Shown: positions 44,115-56,184 of the stretch, piece by piece
Numbering within the stretch: position 1 is the first letter of the stretch
How the letters are laid out: each line of letters starts with the position of its first letter
From: Ilex aquifolium
Lineage: Eukaryota > Streptophyta > Magnoliopsida > Aquifoliales > Aquifoliaceae
Assembly: GCA_951799425.1 (NCBI GenBank)
Contig: OX637397.1
Location: forward strand, 21,643,064-21,707,063
Reading direction: 5' to 3'
DNA: 64,000 nucleotides
Translations under genes and position numbers: made by a program
The notes under the pieces: model-generated
Told to the model about the DNA's origin: nothing
Database searches by the model: none
Seen by the model: the letters and a program-made list of their open reading frames with translations, nothing else

Positions 44115-44250
44115 GAGCTTGATTAATTCGTAATTCCTTTGTTGCCTCTAGTGAAAGAGAAATGTTTCTCCATTCGTTTCACCCAGTCGATCCATTGTTG
44201 ATCAGGGTTGATCCAAGATCTTAAAGGGTTTGCTACCTTGATCCCAGGAC
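44115..44250 (-). pseudogene. Possible plant-mobile-domain remnant
   Basis: The minus strand encodes IKVANPLRSWINPDQQWIDW followed by VKRMEKHFSFT, which resembles the start of a plant mobile domain (a Pro-Leu-x-x-Trp...Trp-Val pattern). A stop follows ITN. The match is short, so this is tentative. Confidence 0.35.
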
Positions 44251-44699
44251 TTCTACTAGAGATGGGATTGGTGCAACATTAGGGTTTTCCCTTCCGAGAT
44301 AGGGTATAAATCAATCAACCCTTTAGAAATGTATGACTTGAAAGAGGAACCGAGTGCAAGGTTCGTACTTGAATTCGAAGGAGGAATAAAAACCCTATTA
44401 TTTGCAAAATTTTGGGTGGTGCGCTTGATGTCGAGAGAGAATTATGGAGAAAAAGGTATATATAAGGTGGAGGAAGAAGAGATTGGTTGAGTTGGTTGTT
44501 TCTTGGGCACCATAGGGGTACCAAAAGAAAGCAAACAGAGAAGAAAGATAGAGAAGACGGAGAAACAAGCCAAGAAATAGTTCCAAAGTGAAGTGAATAG
44601 TAAGACCCCCAAACGTTTAAATAGTGTTCGAAAAGAACAGCAGTTGCACCTATTTGTTTTTCATGTATGTACATTTATTTAGGTTATTAAATTAATCCA

Positions 44700-45310
44700 A
44701 ATAAATGAGGGGGACATTGTTTAGACTATATTTTACAATTTTGTGAATAAACAATGAATGTCATTCGTCAATAAAATAAATCAGCCAATGTACCATGCAA
44801 CGTGATAGTCATTTAAATAATGCGTGAAAAGGCAAGCCAGTTGACATGACTTTTCAAATTTGAAAGGATGAAATTACATGATGACTCATGCTTTAAAAGA
44901 AGTTCTTAGTTACCTTGGAATTTAAAAGGAGACAGATATCAACAAGAGAATCAAAATTGACTGGACTTTCAAAGTTAAGAGGGCAGCAATTGAATGAGAG
45001 AAGATGATGGAAGATAAATTGGCGGGGAACCAGTGTAACCATTAACAGAAGGTGCCTATAAAAGGGGCATCAATTACAAGAAGGACACGATCAAACCCAT
45101 CAATGACCCATGACTTGGGCATTTTTAGGAGTAGTGATTAATGTAGTTTAGAATAGAAGTTAGTGTTGTAGTTAAGGCTAATTTATCAGTCTTTTGTAAC
45201 CGAAGTTTTAATTCAAATTAATAAAAGTGTCATCTCTTTTACTAACCCTTGTTATTCATTTTCCTTGCTTTTAGTCTGTCGATTGATTTCATCCAAGAAA
45301 ATCCTAAAAC
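44700..45310 (+). other. Possible LTR or promoter-like fragment
   Basis: CCTATAAAAGGGGCATCAA at 45054 is a good TATA box, and AATAAAAG lies about 165 bases downstream with no ORF between. That spacing is usual in LTRs (U3-R-U5), but no boundaries or partner are seen. Confidence 0.3.
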
Positions 45311-45679
45311 AAGCTAGTTGAACCCCAATCCAAGCAATCGCCTGAAATACCTCTATAGAAGGAATCATGCCTGTCAATCTCTAGAAAAATTATTTTTGCA
45401 AGGTGTTTTTAAAAATTTCCTTTTTTCTTTCGCTGAGAAATTCATTTGAGAAGTATCAATTATGTGCACTACAAAAACAACATTGTTGTTTCAGTTAGGT
45501 GTTAATTTAAAATCTTTCAAAGAAAGGGAACCATCGAATTGAGTATCTTTTTGAGTGCTTGTACTACCCTTCCACAGAGGCAAAGAGAAATTATAGCATG
45601 GCTTCTAAATATCCCATTTTTCAAGCATCATTTGATCGTTGCTTTGCCATTACTACTTGGTAGACATCAAATTAGTCTA

Positions 45680-45837
45680 GAGCAATGGTATTGGAGCATA
45701 ATTTGAGGACATAATTTGGGGATTTAATGATTGTGACCGTTGGATTGTTAGTGGATCCCAACATTGAATGCACTCCACTTTTAATCCAATGGTTATAATG
45801 CATTAACTCCCTAAATTATGTCTTAATAGCATTAGTG
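45680..45837. mobile_element. MITE, 158 bp, second copy of the 16220 family
   Basis: Starts GAGCAATGGTATTGGAGCAT and ends ATGTCTTAATAGCATTAGTG, and folds back along its length. The flanks ATTAGTCTA (45671-45679) and ATTAATCTA (45838-45846) are a 9-bp target duplication with one mismatch. End sequences and duplication length match the copy at 16220-16399. Confidence 0.8.
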
Positions 45838-46013
45838 ATTAATCTAATACATGATTATTCTTTTTATCGTAGGTTGTTACAATTAACGATGTAGTGATTT
45901 GCCTTCAATTACTAATTAACCATCAAAAGTGTTATTTTATTATATTTAATAATTAGTTAATTGTATATTATTTGTGATTAAATGTATTAAAAAGGTTGAC
46001 CTGATTTTTGTGG

Positions 46014-47039
46014 TGTTGAAAATAAGACTTCAAGAGATACAAAAGTGTATTTCATGAAAATTTTATGAATCGGCCTCTAACTATGCCACAATAGAGCTTG
46101 AACTTTGGGCAGATACAGTACCCGTGCCCCCAAGTTTTGATGGACAAGTTTTGACATAAAAAGGCTCCTATTTGGCAAGTACTTGTTCCAAAGCCAACCC
46201 TAGCCTCCCTAGTATAAATATAGGTTCTTTGTTTTGAGAGAGGGAGAATTCTAGATCTTATCTTCTATATCTTCATTTATTTTTTTCATTTATATGGATT
46301 GATAAATCTCAAAACTAAAGCTAGAGGTGAATCTTTCAATGAAGTATGGTATTTATTTTTGATCCATTGTTCTTTAATGCATGATTTTTCTTATTGATTA
46401 ATTTCTATATTTTAGTAAAGTTTTTTTCTTTAAAATCTTTTGATTCGTTGTGTCATGTACATCAAATGCTTTAGATTCCCTACAAGTCAAATAACTAATT
46501 TTTTATGGTTTGATCAATTAATTAAGATTTTCATAAAAATAATTGATATGTTGTTTGTGATTAAAAAATATGTTTTCTTTGTTAGAAATCTTGATTCATC
46601 GTCGACTCCGGGCACGGTGAATGCTTATGATCTAAAATTAAATACTAATTTTTATCCAAATAGTTTACCTATTATATTTCTGAATTTATTTTTAGTATTA
46701 TCACCTCTAAATCTTCCGACTAAGATCACTCTTCAGCTGATTATTAAAAGAGTTCAAAATCCAAATTATGAATAAATATTGTGTGGAGTTAGAAGAGGAT
46801 CCCTGATGCTTTAGTATCTCCAATTACTGTTTCAAATCAAAATTCACTGTTTTCTCCAAAATAATTCTCTCAAACCCTTTACAAAAAAAAAAAATACTTT
46901 TTATTCCCTTTGTGTTCCAAGTTTTTACCAATTCCTTGTGGTTCAACCTTGGACTCCCGAGTATTTTTTTCTTTGTGAGAATCTGTACTTGGGTTTCAGT
47001 TCTAAAGTTGTAACAAATTTTTGACGCCGTTGCAGGGGA
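46014..47039 (+). mobile_element. Athila/Tat-type LTR with primer-binding site, truncated element
   Basis: A TATA box (TATAAATATA, 46213-46222) and an AT-rich body end in TTGTAACA at 47015. TTGACGCCGTTGCAGGGGA (47021-47039) follows; it closely resembles TTGGCGCCGTTGCCGGGGA, the tRNA-Asp-type site of Athila and Tat elements. About 140 bases later the chromovirus LTR begins, so only the 5' LTR and leader survive. The left boundary near 46014 is a guess. Confidence 0.55.
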
Positions 47040-47179
47040 TTTATTTAAAGACAAGGAACGCGCCGTCATCTTTTGAAGTTTGCCAAATTTGAGATTCATT
47101 AAAGATCCGATAATTTTGATCCATCCTTTGTATTTTTTTGTTATTTTATTTTATGGTATTCTATTTTTACCCCTTATCC

Positions 47180-48466
47180 AAGGGATTCTTCACCTCCGGC
47201 TCCGTTTTTGCCGACACGCTTTTATGGACTCGTTACATCACCCAAAAATGTGTGACCGAATAAACCGGGTCTTGCACCCGAGGAAAAAATTAGCCCTTCT
47301 TGCTATGCCTTGACATATTTCCAAGCAATTTTCCATGAGACTTGATTGGACCTTGGTCCAATCTTTCCAAGCCCCACCCATCACTCACCTATGTGGTAAG
47401 CGATATATCCATGTACAATACTCACAACCATGCCAAATGTCTAGTGAATATGATGTTTAACTCGTGCACGTGCAATGTATGTATAATTGTATTTCAATTG
47501 AAAACAAAATGTCAATTATAACATTAAAGCATATAAGAGGAACATTATAGCATATCACCCAACACATGTTATATACATTGATTAACTCAAATAACATGCT
47601 TGAATATATTTAAGCATTTTATCAAACACATAGGGTGCATAATTGTAAACACCTAGCATACCCATCATAATCTACATATAAAACATGTTCAACCACTCAA
47701 CTCAAGTAGAAATTAAACAACACGCTCATAGGTTCCAATTAACTCACTAGCTACACTAGTTATAGGCTAATCATGTGATTAACATACAATTACTCAAACT
47801 CATCCTATATGCCCAACCAAGTCTCCCACAAGCCCTAGCCAAAACCGTTGACCCGAAGACGGTGGAAAATAGTCAATCTTGGTGTTGATAGGTAGTCCTC
47901 GTCGTGTAGAGTAACTTTAATTCATGGTTGATTAAGATCTAACAGTTGGACTGGGAGTTAAGTGTGACGGAAGAAGAAGAAGGGTTGAAGAAATGGAAGC
48001 TCTTCTCTCTCTCTCTCTCTCCCTCTCCCTCCAATGTTTTTGGCCAAGCAAGTCTTCCATTTAGTTTGGCTTTTAATTGCTTGGTGTAGGGCTTGCCACT
48101 TGTCCCTTTTTAATTGGTTGAAAATCTCCCATAGCCAATCACACTTTGACATGTGTCAAGTGTGGATAATGTTAGTTGGATAGCTATTTTAATTATATTA
48201 TGGGTCCCGAGAATAAAATCCAAGTTACTGAAATTTTAATCGCGTATCACCCGATTTCGTATTTTTCTCGTAATACGTGAAAATTTTGACTGTCTTGGAA
48301 TTTAATTAAATTTTTACACCCAACTCTTTTTCGCGAGACAAGTCCAATAGTGAGGTCCATTTCATCACCTGAGTTATATAAAATTTAAGATTTTTAACCT
48401 TGTTTAAACGGCTTACTTACCGTATTACCCATTTAATCGATTTATTAAATTTTTCCGAGTTTTACA
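47180..48466 (-). repeat. Truncated left LTR (3' LTR) of the chromovirus
   Basis: Aligns from CGGCTCCGTTTT (47197) to GAGTTTTACA (48466) with 54906-56184. It has a (CT)n expansion at 48004-48026 where the other copy lacks about 60 bases. The missing first ~830 bases are replaced by the Athila/Tat LTR stub. Confidence 0.85.
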
Positions 48467-48479
48467 TTCTTTCTCCATT

Positions 48480-49500
48480 AAGAAAATTTCATCCTCGAAA
48501 TTACAAACATATGCAACACATGAACTGAATGCACATGTAATCATGTCGTATTCAACTAACAAGAAAATTAAATTGTACTTCCATCTTCGAATAGAAATGG
48601 ATGGGTAGCTCGTATAGTATCATTGCATTCTTATGTAGCCTCCTTGACACCCCGATGTCGCCATAGCACCTTAACTAGCCTTACAGTCTTACCCCACAAA
48701 ACCTGATCTTAGCTATCCAAAATACGAACTGGTCCTTCCTCAAAGATCTTATCCGCATCAACCACCAGTTCATCCCAATCCACCATTATGGGTAGGATCT
48801 GGAGTGTACTTCTGAAGCATGAAAATTTGGTACACACCGTGAACACTTGATAGATGTGGCGGTAATGCCAACCGATAAGCAATTGCCCCGATCCTCTCAA
48901 GTACCTCCAAAGGCCTAATATATCTCGACAACAACTTGTCTTTCTTCCTAAACCGGACCATTCCTTTCTTAGGCATAACCTTCAAGAAGACATGATCACC
49001 CACCTCAAACTCAAGAGGTCTTTACCTCTGGTGAGCATAGCTCTTTTGTTGGCTTTGAGCAGTGAGATGACGTTTTTGTAGAATGGCCACCTTCTCATAG
49101 GTGTCCCTAATCATGTCTAGACCCATGGAATGTCCTTCTCCCATCTCCACCCAACAAATTGGAGAATGGCATGGTCTCCCATATAAAGCCTCGTCGGGCG
49201 CCATCTGTATGCTTGTCTGATAACTATTGTTACAGGCAAACTCCACTAAAGGCAAGTGATCCTCCCAAATGCCGTTGAAATCAAGGATGCATGCCCAAAG
49301 CATGTCCTCTAGAATTTGAATAGTCCTTTTCGACTAGCCGCCAGTCTGTGGATGAAAAGTAGTGCTCAACATTAACTGTGTACCCATAGCACTCTGAAAA
49401 ATCTCCGAGAATCGAGTTGTAAATCATGGATCTCGATCCGACACAATAGAAATGGGTACCCCATGCAACTGGATAATCTCTCAAACATATAACTTACAAA
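48480..49500 (-). pseudogene. Chromovirus integrase and chromodomain-like tail
   Basis: Pieces are SIVSDRDP and FHPQTGG followed by SKRTIQILEDMLWACILDF, then EDHLPLVEFACNNSYQTSIQ, APDEALYGRPCHSPICW, VGDHVFLKVMPKKGMVRF and LPPHLSSVHGVYQIFML. The catalytic Glu of the usual QSERTIQ motif is Lys (complement of 49328-49330). The tail FEEGPVRILDS and VKVLWRH resembles the chromodomain of this clade, with stops. The upstream part (49500-49750) gives weaker matches such as LIVDRHTKLAHFLAV. Confidence 0.75.
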
Positions 49501-49749
49501 ATTCCTCCACTATGACGGCCATCCGTACTGCCAAGAAATGAGCCAATTTGGTATGCCGATCCACTATAAGCCAAACTGTGTCATGTCCCCGTGTAGATTA
49601 TGGTAAATGAGTAACAAAGTTCATCGTGATATGCTCTCATTTCCATTCGGCTACCTCTAATGGCTGGAACAACCTTGCTAGTCTCTAGTGCTTAGCCTTC
49701 ATCTGCTGACAAGTCAAAAACCTACTCACAAAATCCACAACGCACTTCT

Positions 49750-51600
49750 TCATCCCACTCTAGTAGTACCGGCGGTGAAGATCGTGATACATCTTTATGC
49801 TGTCGGGATGCACTGCAAAACGAGAGTAATGAAACTCTCGGAGTATCTCCTCCCTCATGTCGTTGGAATGAGGAATAAGAACTCTGCCTCTATACTGGAG
49901 AGTACCATCAGAATGGATATTCCATCGTCACTTGAACTAGACTGTACTTTGTCCCTGATGGACAATACTTTGAAATCCTGACCCTGAGCCTCTATCACCC
50001 TGTTGAGTTGAGACAGAGTGGCAATCAAGCTGCCCATGATACCTTGAGCCTGATCCTGATAGTGCAGTCCAAACTTTCCCATAGTCTCAAGCATTTGCCA
50101 CTCTCAGGAAGCTATACTAGCTAGAAACCCCCGTGACTTCTGACTGAGAGCATCAACCACCACGTTCGCATTACTAGGATGGTAGTGCAAACTGAAGTTA
50201 TAATCCTCTAAATACTCCATCCATCAGTGTTGTCTCATGTTAAAGTCTTGTTGTGTGAAAATATACTTTAGAATCTTGTGGTCCGAGTGCACCTCACATT
50301 ACTCTCTATAGAGATAGTGGCGTCATGCCTTCAATGCAAAGACAATAGCCGCCAACTCCATGTCGTGTGTCGGATAGCTCTTCTCATGGTTCTTAAGCTA
50401 ATTGAAACCATAAGCAACTACCCTACCAGATTGCATCAAGAGGCATCCAAGTCCCTCTTTTGAGTTATCATAGTAAATTGTGTACCTCTGTCTGCTCTCT
50501 AGAACAATCAGAATAAGAGCTAAAGTCAACCTACTCTTCAACTTCTAGAATGCCCTATCGTAAGAGTTATCCCATTAAAATCTGACATTCTTTTTATTCA
50601 GTCGTGTCATAGGTGCCGTTAGGAGGGAGAAGTCTTCGATGAATCTTCGATAATATCCTGTTAATCCCAAGAAACTACATATCTCAAAGACTGACTTCGG
50701 CCTCTCCCAACTCATTACTGCCTTGACCTTTTCCGAGTCAACTAACACACCCATAATGGACACAATGTGGCCCAAAAAATTAACCTCCTTTAGCCAAAAC
50801 TCATACTTGCTAAATTTGTCGTACAACTAGTGATCTCCCAAGGTTTGTAAAATAACCCTCAAGTGATGGTCATGCTCTCCCTCCATCTTGGAGTAGACAA
50901 GAATGTTGTCTACGAATACTATGACAAACTAATCAAGGTAGGGTTTGAATACCCTATGCATGAGGTCTATGAATGCCGCTGGAGCATTCGTTAACCCGAA
51001 TGGCATGATCGTGAACTCGAAGTGGCCATATCGAGTCGTGAATGCCGTCTTAGGAATGTCTGCCTCCTATATCTTCAACTGATGGAAACCCCATGTGCAA
51101 GTCTATGTTAGAGCAGAGCTAAGCCTCTCTCAACAGGTCAAATAGGTTATCTATGCGTGGAAATGAGTACTTGTTCTTGATGGTGACCCAATTCAACTAC
51201 CTATAATCTATACAAAGCTTAAGGGTCCCATCATTCTTCTTGGAAAAAAGTACCGAAGCGCCTCAAGGTGAGGAACTCAGTCTAATAAAGCCCTTGTCCA
51301 ATAACTCTTACAATTGGACTTTGAGTTCTTACAACTTTGCCAGTGTCATCCTATGTGGTTCCATAGAGATAAATGATACACTGGGTTACAACTCAATGGA
51401 GAAGTCAACATTCTGATATGGAGGCAATCCCGGTAACTCTTCTGGGAAGGCATTCGCATATTCGCAAACAATCCGAGGTAGACCCAATTCTTGTCTCGCC
51501 TCTTCCTCAAGGGTAAGGCTAGCAAGCCAACTATCAATTGTCCATGCCAACAGGAATCATACACATCCTAGGGTAAAGTGTTGTGCTTTTCTCCTTGGAA
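49750..51600 (-). pseudogene. Chromovirus reverse transcriptase and RNase H
   Basis: RT pieces are [38 protein letters not shown] (near 50900), then YDKFSKYEFWLKEVNFLGHI and LGLTGYYRRFIEDFSLLTAP. The active site normally reads Asp-Asp; the second is Asn here (complement of 50905-50907). RNase H pieces are SYPTHDMELAAIVFALKAW (near 50350) and NANVVVDALSQKSRG (near 50150). Frequent stops. Confidence 0.75.
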
Positions 51601-52020
51601 TTTGAAACAAACTCCTTTCGAATTATAAGTAGTGACTCTTTTTCGATCTCAATTGATAACTACCCGATGTGCCGATAACTAATCCATCCGAAGGATGACG
51701 TCAAACTATGACATGTTCATGGTCCTAAGGTCTACATTGATTTGAATCCCAGAGATCTCTAACTCACAATCCCGACATATCTTATCAATACAAACTCTAG
51801 CTCCTAAGGGAGAATTCACATACAACGACTTCTCTAAGAATTCAACTTCTAAGCCCAAGTCACACACAAATGATGTAGAGATGAATGAATGAGATACACC
51901 AGAATTAAATAACACCCTTGCCCATAAACATGAGAGTAAGAATGTACCATTAACCACTAACTGATCCACTACATCAGTTTGAGGAGTGATGGCGAAGATT
52001 CGCCCCTAAGTACCTGATGT
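51600..52020 (-). pseudogene. Chromovirus aspartic protease, catalytic Asp lost
   Basis: RVLFNSGVSHSFISTSFVCD corresponds to the usual Leu-Phe-Asp-Ser-Gly-Ala-Ser-His-Ser-Phe motif. The catalytic Asp is Asn (complement of 51904-51906). FDVILRMD and LSAHRVVI follow as in relatives. Confidence 0.75.
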
Positions 52021-52199
52021 GCCTGCCTGATATCCATGTCATCAGCCTCGGCCTACACCCTGGCCCATCTGGCTTGATTGCGGAGTCCCGCACGTGAAGT
52101 AGTTGGAACCTGCCCAACACCCTAAGGTTGATACTGATTTTCCTGACCTATGGTAGGGTAGGGAGGAAAGAAGATGGGCAGTGAAGGGCCTAATGATGA

Positions 52200-53215
52200 C
52201 TGGAACTGAGAGGCCCCATAGCTTTGAGATCCCTACCTCTGAGGACAATCCCACTTCATATGGCCTGGATAATAACATATGTAACATATCTTAAGGCCCC
52301 CTTGTTGCGTGCCCCTAAAAATCCTTCCTCCTGGGAATACTGACTCTGACCTTGCCCTTGGTACCCCTGGCCTTGCCCCTGAGACCCTTGTGGTGTAAAC
52401 ACCTTCTACTTTTTACCCGAACTTGTGTTAGAGGATTAACCCTCCTTCTTCTTGTCTTTAACTCCAGACTCCCGGATACTCTTATTGTCATCTATCTCCC
52501 TCTCAATGGCCATTGTTTTCTCGACTAAAGAAACTAGTTCTTGCAACCTGTGGCCCACTATCTTGTCCCGTATGGCCAGGTTTAGATCATCCTCAAACCT
52601 CCTCACCTTTGCCATGTTGGTGGCCACATAATCATTGGAAAAATAAGCTACATCGATGAATTTAGCCATGTATTATATGACCATCATCGTCCCTTTCTTG
52701 AGGTCTAAGAATTCTAAGGCATCTACTAATCTGAGGGCGGAAAGAAAGTGTTTGTTCATAAATAACCATTGGAACTCAGCCCACATCATAGCCTCTAAGT
52801 CCCTTGATGACTTTGCCCATACCCACCATTGATGGGTTTCCCCTTCGAGTTAAAAGGTGGCAAGCCTAATCTTTGTGGCATCCAATGTGATTTCCATTGC
52901 CTTAAGGATTTTTTCCACCTATTGGAACCTAAGTTCAGCTACCATCGAGTCCGCTTCCCCCTAGAAATGTGATTTTTTCCATTGCCTTATATAGCCTCTA
53001 GAAGTGTGCCTTGAACTTCTAGAGGTTACTTGAGCCTCCTTGACTTATGTTGATGCTAGATTGTATGAAAGTAGCCACCATGACAGTCATGACATTCGTG
53101 AATGCCCCTTGATCATAGACGGGTGGTGTGGTGGTGGTTGATTGTTCTGACCGCCCGTTGATTGTTTCGTCGTGACCTTCCCCGTGTTGCCATCTATAAC
53201 ACAAGAGATAGAAAT
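52200..53215 (-). pseudogene. Chromovirus gag
   Basis: Start near MCYRWQHGEGHDE (53204). Then come PKAMEITLDATKIRLATF, GETHQWWVWAKSS, MVIxYMAKFIDVAYFSNDYV, RRFEDDLNLAIRDKIVGHRL and LVSLVEKTMAIEREIDD. A Gln/Gly-rich stretch and a zinc knuckle (CYICYYPGHMKWDC, near 52265) follow. Several stops. Confidence 0.75.
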
Positions 53216-54043
53216 AGAATCTAACTTAGTATCACCAACTATTAACATTGTCAAAACATCATAGAATAAGTCACGACATGATGCCGTAAAAAGAACATGT
53301 GAATTGGTTTCAAGTTAATGTCATCACACACCCTCACGCTTTTGTACATAATTCTTAGAAAAATAAAAAATTGGGTTTGAAATTTATTTCATTTGAAAGT
53401 ATACATCCTAAAATTTTCAACGATAGCTTATTTGCTTAATTTTGATTTCTGTAGCAATAGGTATGGCTGTTCGAAGTTGGGGAAAAATTGCAGTATTAAA
53501 CTGACCCACCATTAGGTTTATGTACAACATACCGGTATAACAAAACAAAAGGCTGACCTACCGGTAGGTTTATGTCCGACCTACTAGTAGGTTCCAAAAT
53601 AGAGGGTTGTGTTACCGGTAGGTTTATGTCCAACTTACCGTTAGGTTCCAAAATAGAAGGTTGTCCTACTGGTAGGTTTATGTTCATCCTACCGGTAGTA
53701 GGTTTCTGTCCAACCTACCGATAGGTTCAAAATAGAGGGCTGACCTACCGGTAGGTTTGGATCTGGCCTACTAGTAGGTTCCCAACAGAAAGCCTTCCTA
53801 CCGGTTTGTTCTTGTTGTCCTATCGATAGGTCAAGCTTGAAAACTAACCTACCGGTTTGTTCTTGTTCGTCTATGTTTTCTTTCCTTCTTCTTTTCCACC
53901 CTTACGGCTATGGTTTTTGCCTTATTTTTTCTCGTTCCTCATACTCAAACATACATATTCACAACACTTAGTACACAACAAATAATATGAAATGCACATG
54001 GATGCAGTGGCCTAACCCAATCTACCCTCAAGTCCTAAGGTAA
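53216..54043 (-). other. 5' leader of the chromovirus
   Basis: The stretch between the primer site and gag. It holds the CCTACCGGTAGG array (53510-53870) and AT-rich DNA; the short frame at 53496-53687 is a by-product of that array. Confidence 0.6.
53510..53870. repeat. Array of palindromic CCTACCGGTAGG words
   Basis: About 13 copies of CCTACCGGTAGGTT or variants (CTACTAGTAGG, CTACCGATAGG, TTACCGTTAGG) occur every ~20-35 bases. They are separated by GTCCAAC.. and CAAAATAGAGGGTTG spacers, giving a composite unit of ~60 bases. Each core is a near-perfect palindrome. Confidence 0.85.
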
Positions 54044-54070
54044 TCGAGAACCTAGGCTCTGATATTAAGC
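54044..54070 (-). other. Primer-binding site of the chromovirus
   Basis: The complement reads TTAATATCAGAGCCTAGGTT. TATCAGAGCC matches the usual initiator-Met site TGGTATCAGAGC apart from the first bases. Confidence 0.65.
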
Positions 54071-56184
54071 TGTGACGCCCCAATTCCCGGGGATCCTTAA
54101 TGATCGTAGCCTCATTAATTACCCTAAGGCCATGGTCTTGGTGGACTAATCATAACGGAATTCCAGCAGAATCTCCTTTGTACGTAGAGCTCCACCCAAA
54201 AAACAACCTAAGTCAATAAACAATTCATATTGACCTTCCAAGGTCTAACATACACATCTAATCCAATCTATGCATTAGACACCAATAACAAGTTCAAATG
54301 TAAACCATTCAGTTAAACAAAAGAAGAGTTTACAATAAGTCCCCATATACAAGCCTTTACAAAAGACTATACAATCTTGTATAACCCAAAATACTATGAG
54401 GCTATCAATTTATAATTGGGACCTAACATCGATACATCCAAGATAAGAGCCTGAGCTTCGGCTCCATCATCAAAATGGACCCATGTGACGGCCATCTGAG
54501 GAAGCGTGCGTATTACCTGAAAAATATTCCCACTACAGGGTGAGCCTAAGCCCAGTAGGGTATCTCTTATAGAATATCTCCCAAACCAAATGCATATGAT
54601 ATGATGTACATATAACTCAACAATCACATATATGCAACAAGTAACATAAAAGAATTTTACTAAACATGTCGAGCAATGAGTGATGTTTCATGAATGCATG
54701 TTCGACTCCAAACCCATTCCCGGGTTCCCATGCATACCCATGATGTAATGCCATGTCATGAACTGGGCAATTCCAAGCCCCCGTCATTGATCTATACACA
54801 CCCAATGACCATTTCAATTATTATCTTGTCTTTAGGGGCAGTTAATTTATGACCTTTTACCAACGAGCTACCAAACCGTTAACAGATCTCGAGGACATCT
54901 CACATTCGGCTCCGTTTTCATCGACACACTTTTATGAACTCGTTACACCACCGAAAAATGTGTGACCGAATAAAATGGGTCTTGCACTTGAGAGAGAATC
55001 TAGCCCTTCTTGCTATGTTCCGACATATTTCCATGCAATTTCCCATGAGATTCGATTGGACCATGGTCCAATCTTTCCAAGCCCCACCCATCACTCACCT
55101 ATGTCATAAGCGATTTATCCATGTATAACACTCCTAACCATGCCAAATGTCTTGTGGATGTGATGTTTAACCCGTGCACGTCCAATGTATGTACAATTAC
55201 ATTTAAAATGAAAAGACAATGTCAATTATAACACTAAAGTATATAAGAACATTCTAGCATATCACCCAACACATGTTATATACATTGATTAACTCAAATA
55301 ACATGCTTGAATACATTTAGGCATTTTATCAAACATATAGGGTGCATAATTGTAAACACCTGGCATACCCATCATAATCTACATATAAAACATGTTCAAC
55401 AACCCAACTCAAGTAGAAATTAGGCAACATGTTCATACGTTCCAATTAATATACTAGCTACATTAATTATAGGCTAATCATGTGATTAACATACATTTAC
55501 TCAAACTCATCTCATATGCAAACCGTAGATTGAAAGCGAATCTAAATAATGGTGGTGGAGAAAACCGTTGAAGAGCCCAACCAAGTCTCCCACAAGCCCT
55601 AGACAAAGCCGTTGACCCGAATGATGGTGGAAAATAGTCGATCTTGGTGTTGATAAGTAGCCCTCATCGTGTAGAGCAACTTTAATTCTTGGGTGATCAA
55701 GGTATAATGATTGGATTGGGAGTTAAGTGTGAAGAAGGTAGAAGAAGAAGAAGGGTTGAAGAAGACTAAGTCTTCCATTTAGTTTGGCTTTTAATTGCTT
55801 AGTGTAGGGCTTGTCACTTGTCCCTGTTTAATTGGTTGGAAATCTCCCATAGCTAATCACACTTTGACATGTGTCAAGTGCAGATAATGTTAGTTAGATA
55901 ACTACATTAATTATATTGTGGGTTCAACGAATAAAAGCCAATTTGCTTGAATTTTAATCGTGTATCGCCTGATTGTGTATTTTGCCTTATAATACGTAAA
56001 AATTTCGACCGTCTCGAAATTTAACAAAATTTGTACGCCCAACTCGTTTTCGCGAGACGAGCCAATGGTGAGGTATATTTCGTCATCTGAGTTATATAAA
56101 ATTTTAGATTTTTAACCTTGCTTAAATGGCTTAATTACCGTATTACCCATTTAATCGATTTATTAAATTTTTCCAAGTTTTATA
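54071..56184 (-). repeat. Right LTR (5' LTR) of the chromovirus
   Basis: 2,114 bases from TGTGACGCCCCAATTCCC to AAGTTTTATA. It contains TCTCCTTTGTACGTAGAGCTC, which the LTR at 61778 shares in similar form. Short open frames within it have no domain. Confidence 0.8.

Larger units (their letters stand above)
47180..56184 (-). mobile_element. Chromovirus-type Ty3/gypsy element, decayed
   Basis: The right LTR (5' LTR) is 54071-56184 (2,114 bp). The left copy (47180-48466) matches only its last ~1,280 bases, so it is truncated. Left of the right LTR the complement TTAATATCAGAGCC is a mutated initiator-Met primer site. Reading leftwards come gag with a CCHC knuckle, protease, RT, RNase H, integrase and a chromodomain-like end, all with stops. 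Catalytic residues are lost in protease, RT and integrase. It appears much older than the Tat and nested copia elements. Confidence 0.85.

Noticed and set aside
44315..44674. 119-codon minus-strand frame with hydrophobic stretches
   Set aside because: Pyrimidine-rich DNA produces Leu/Ser-rich peptides by chance; no homology recognised.
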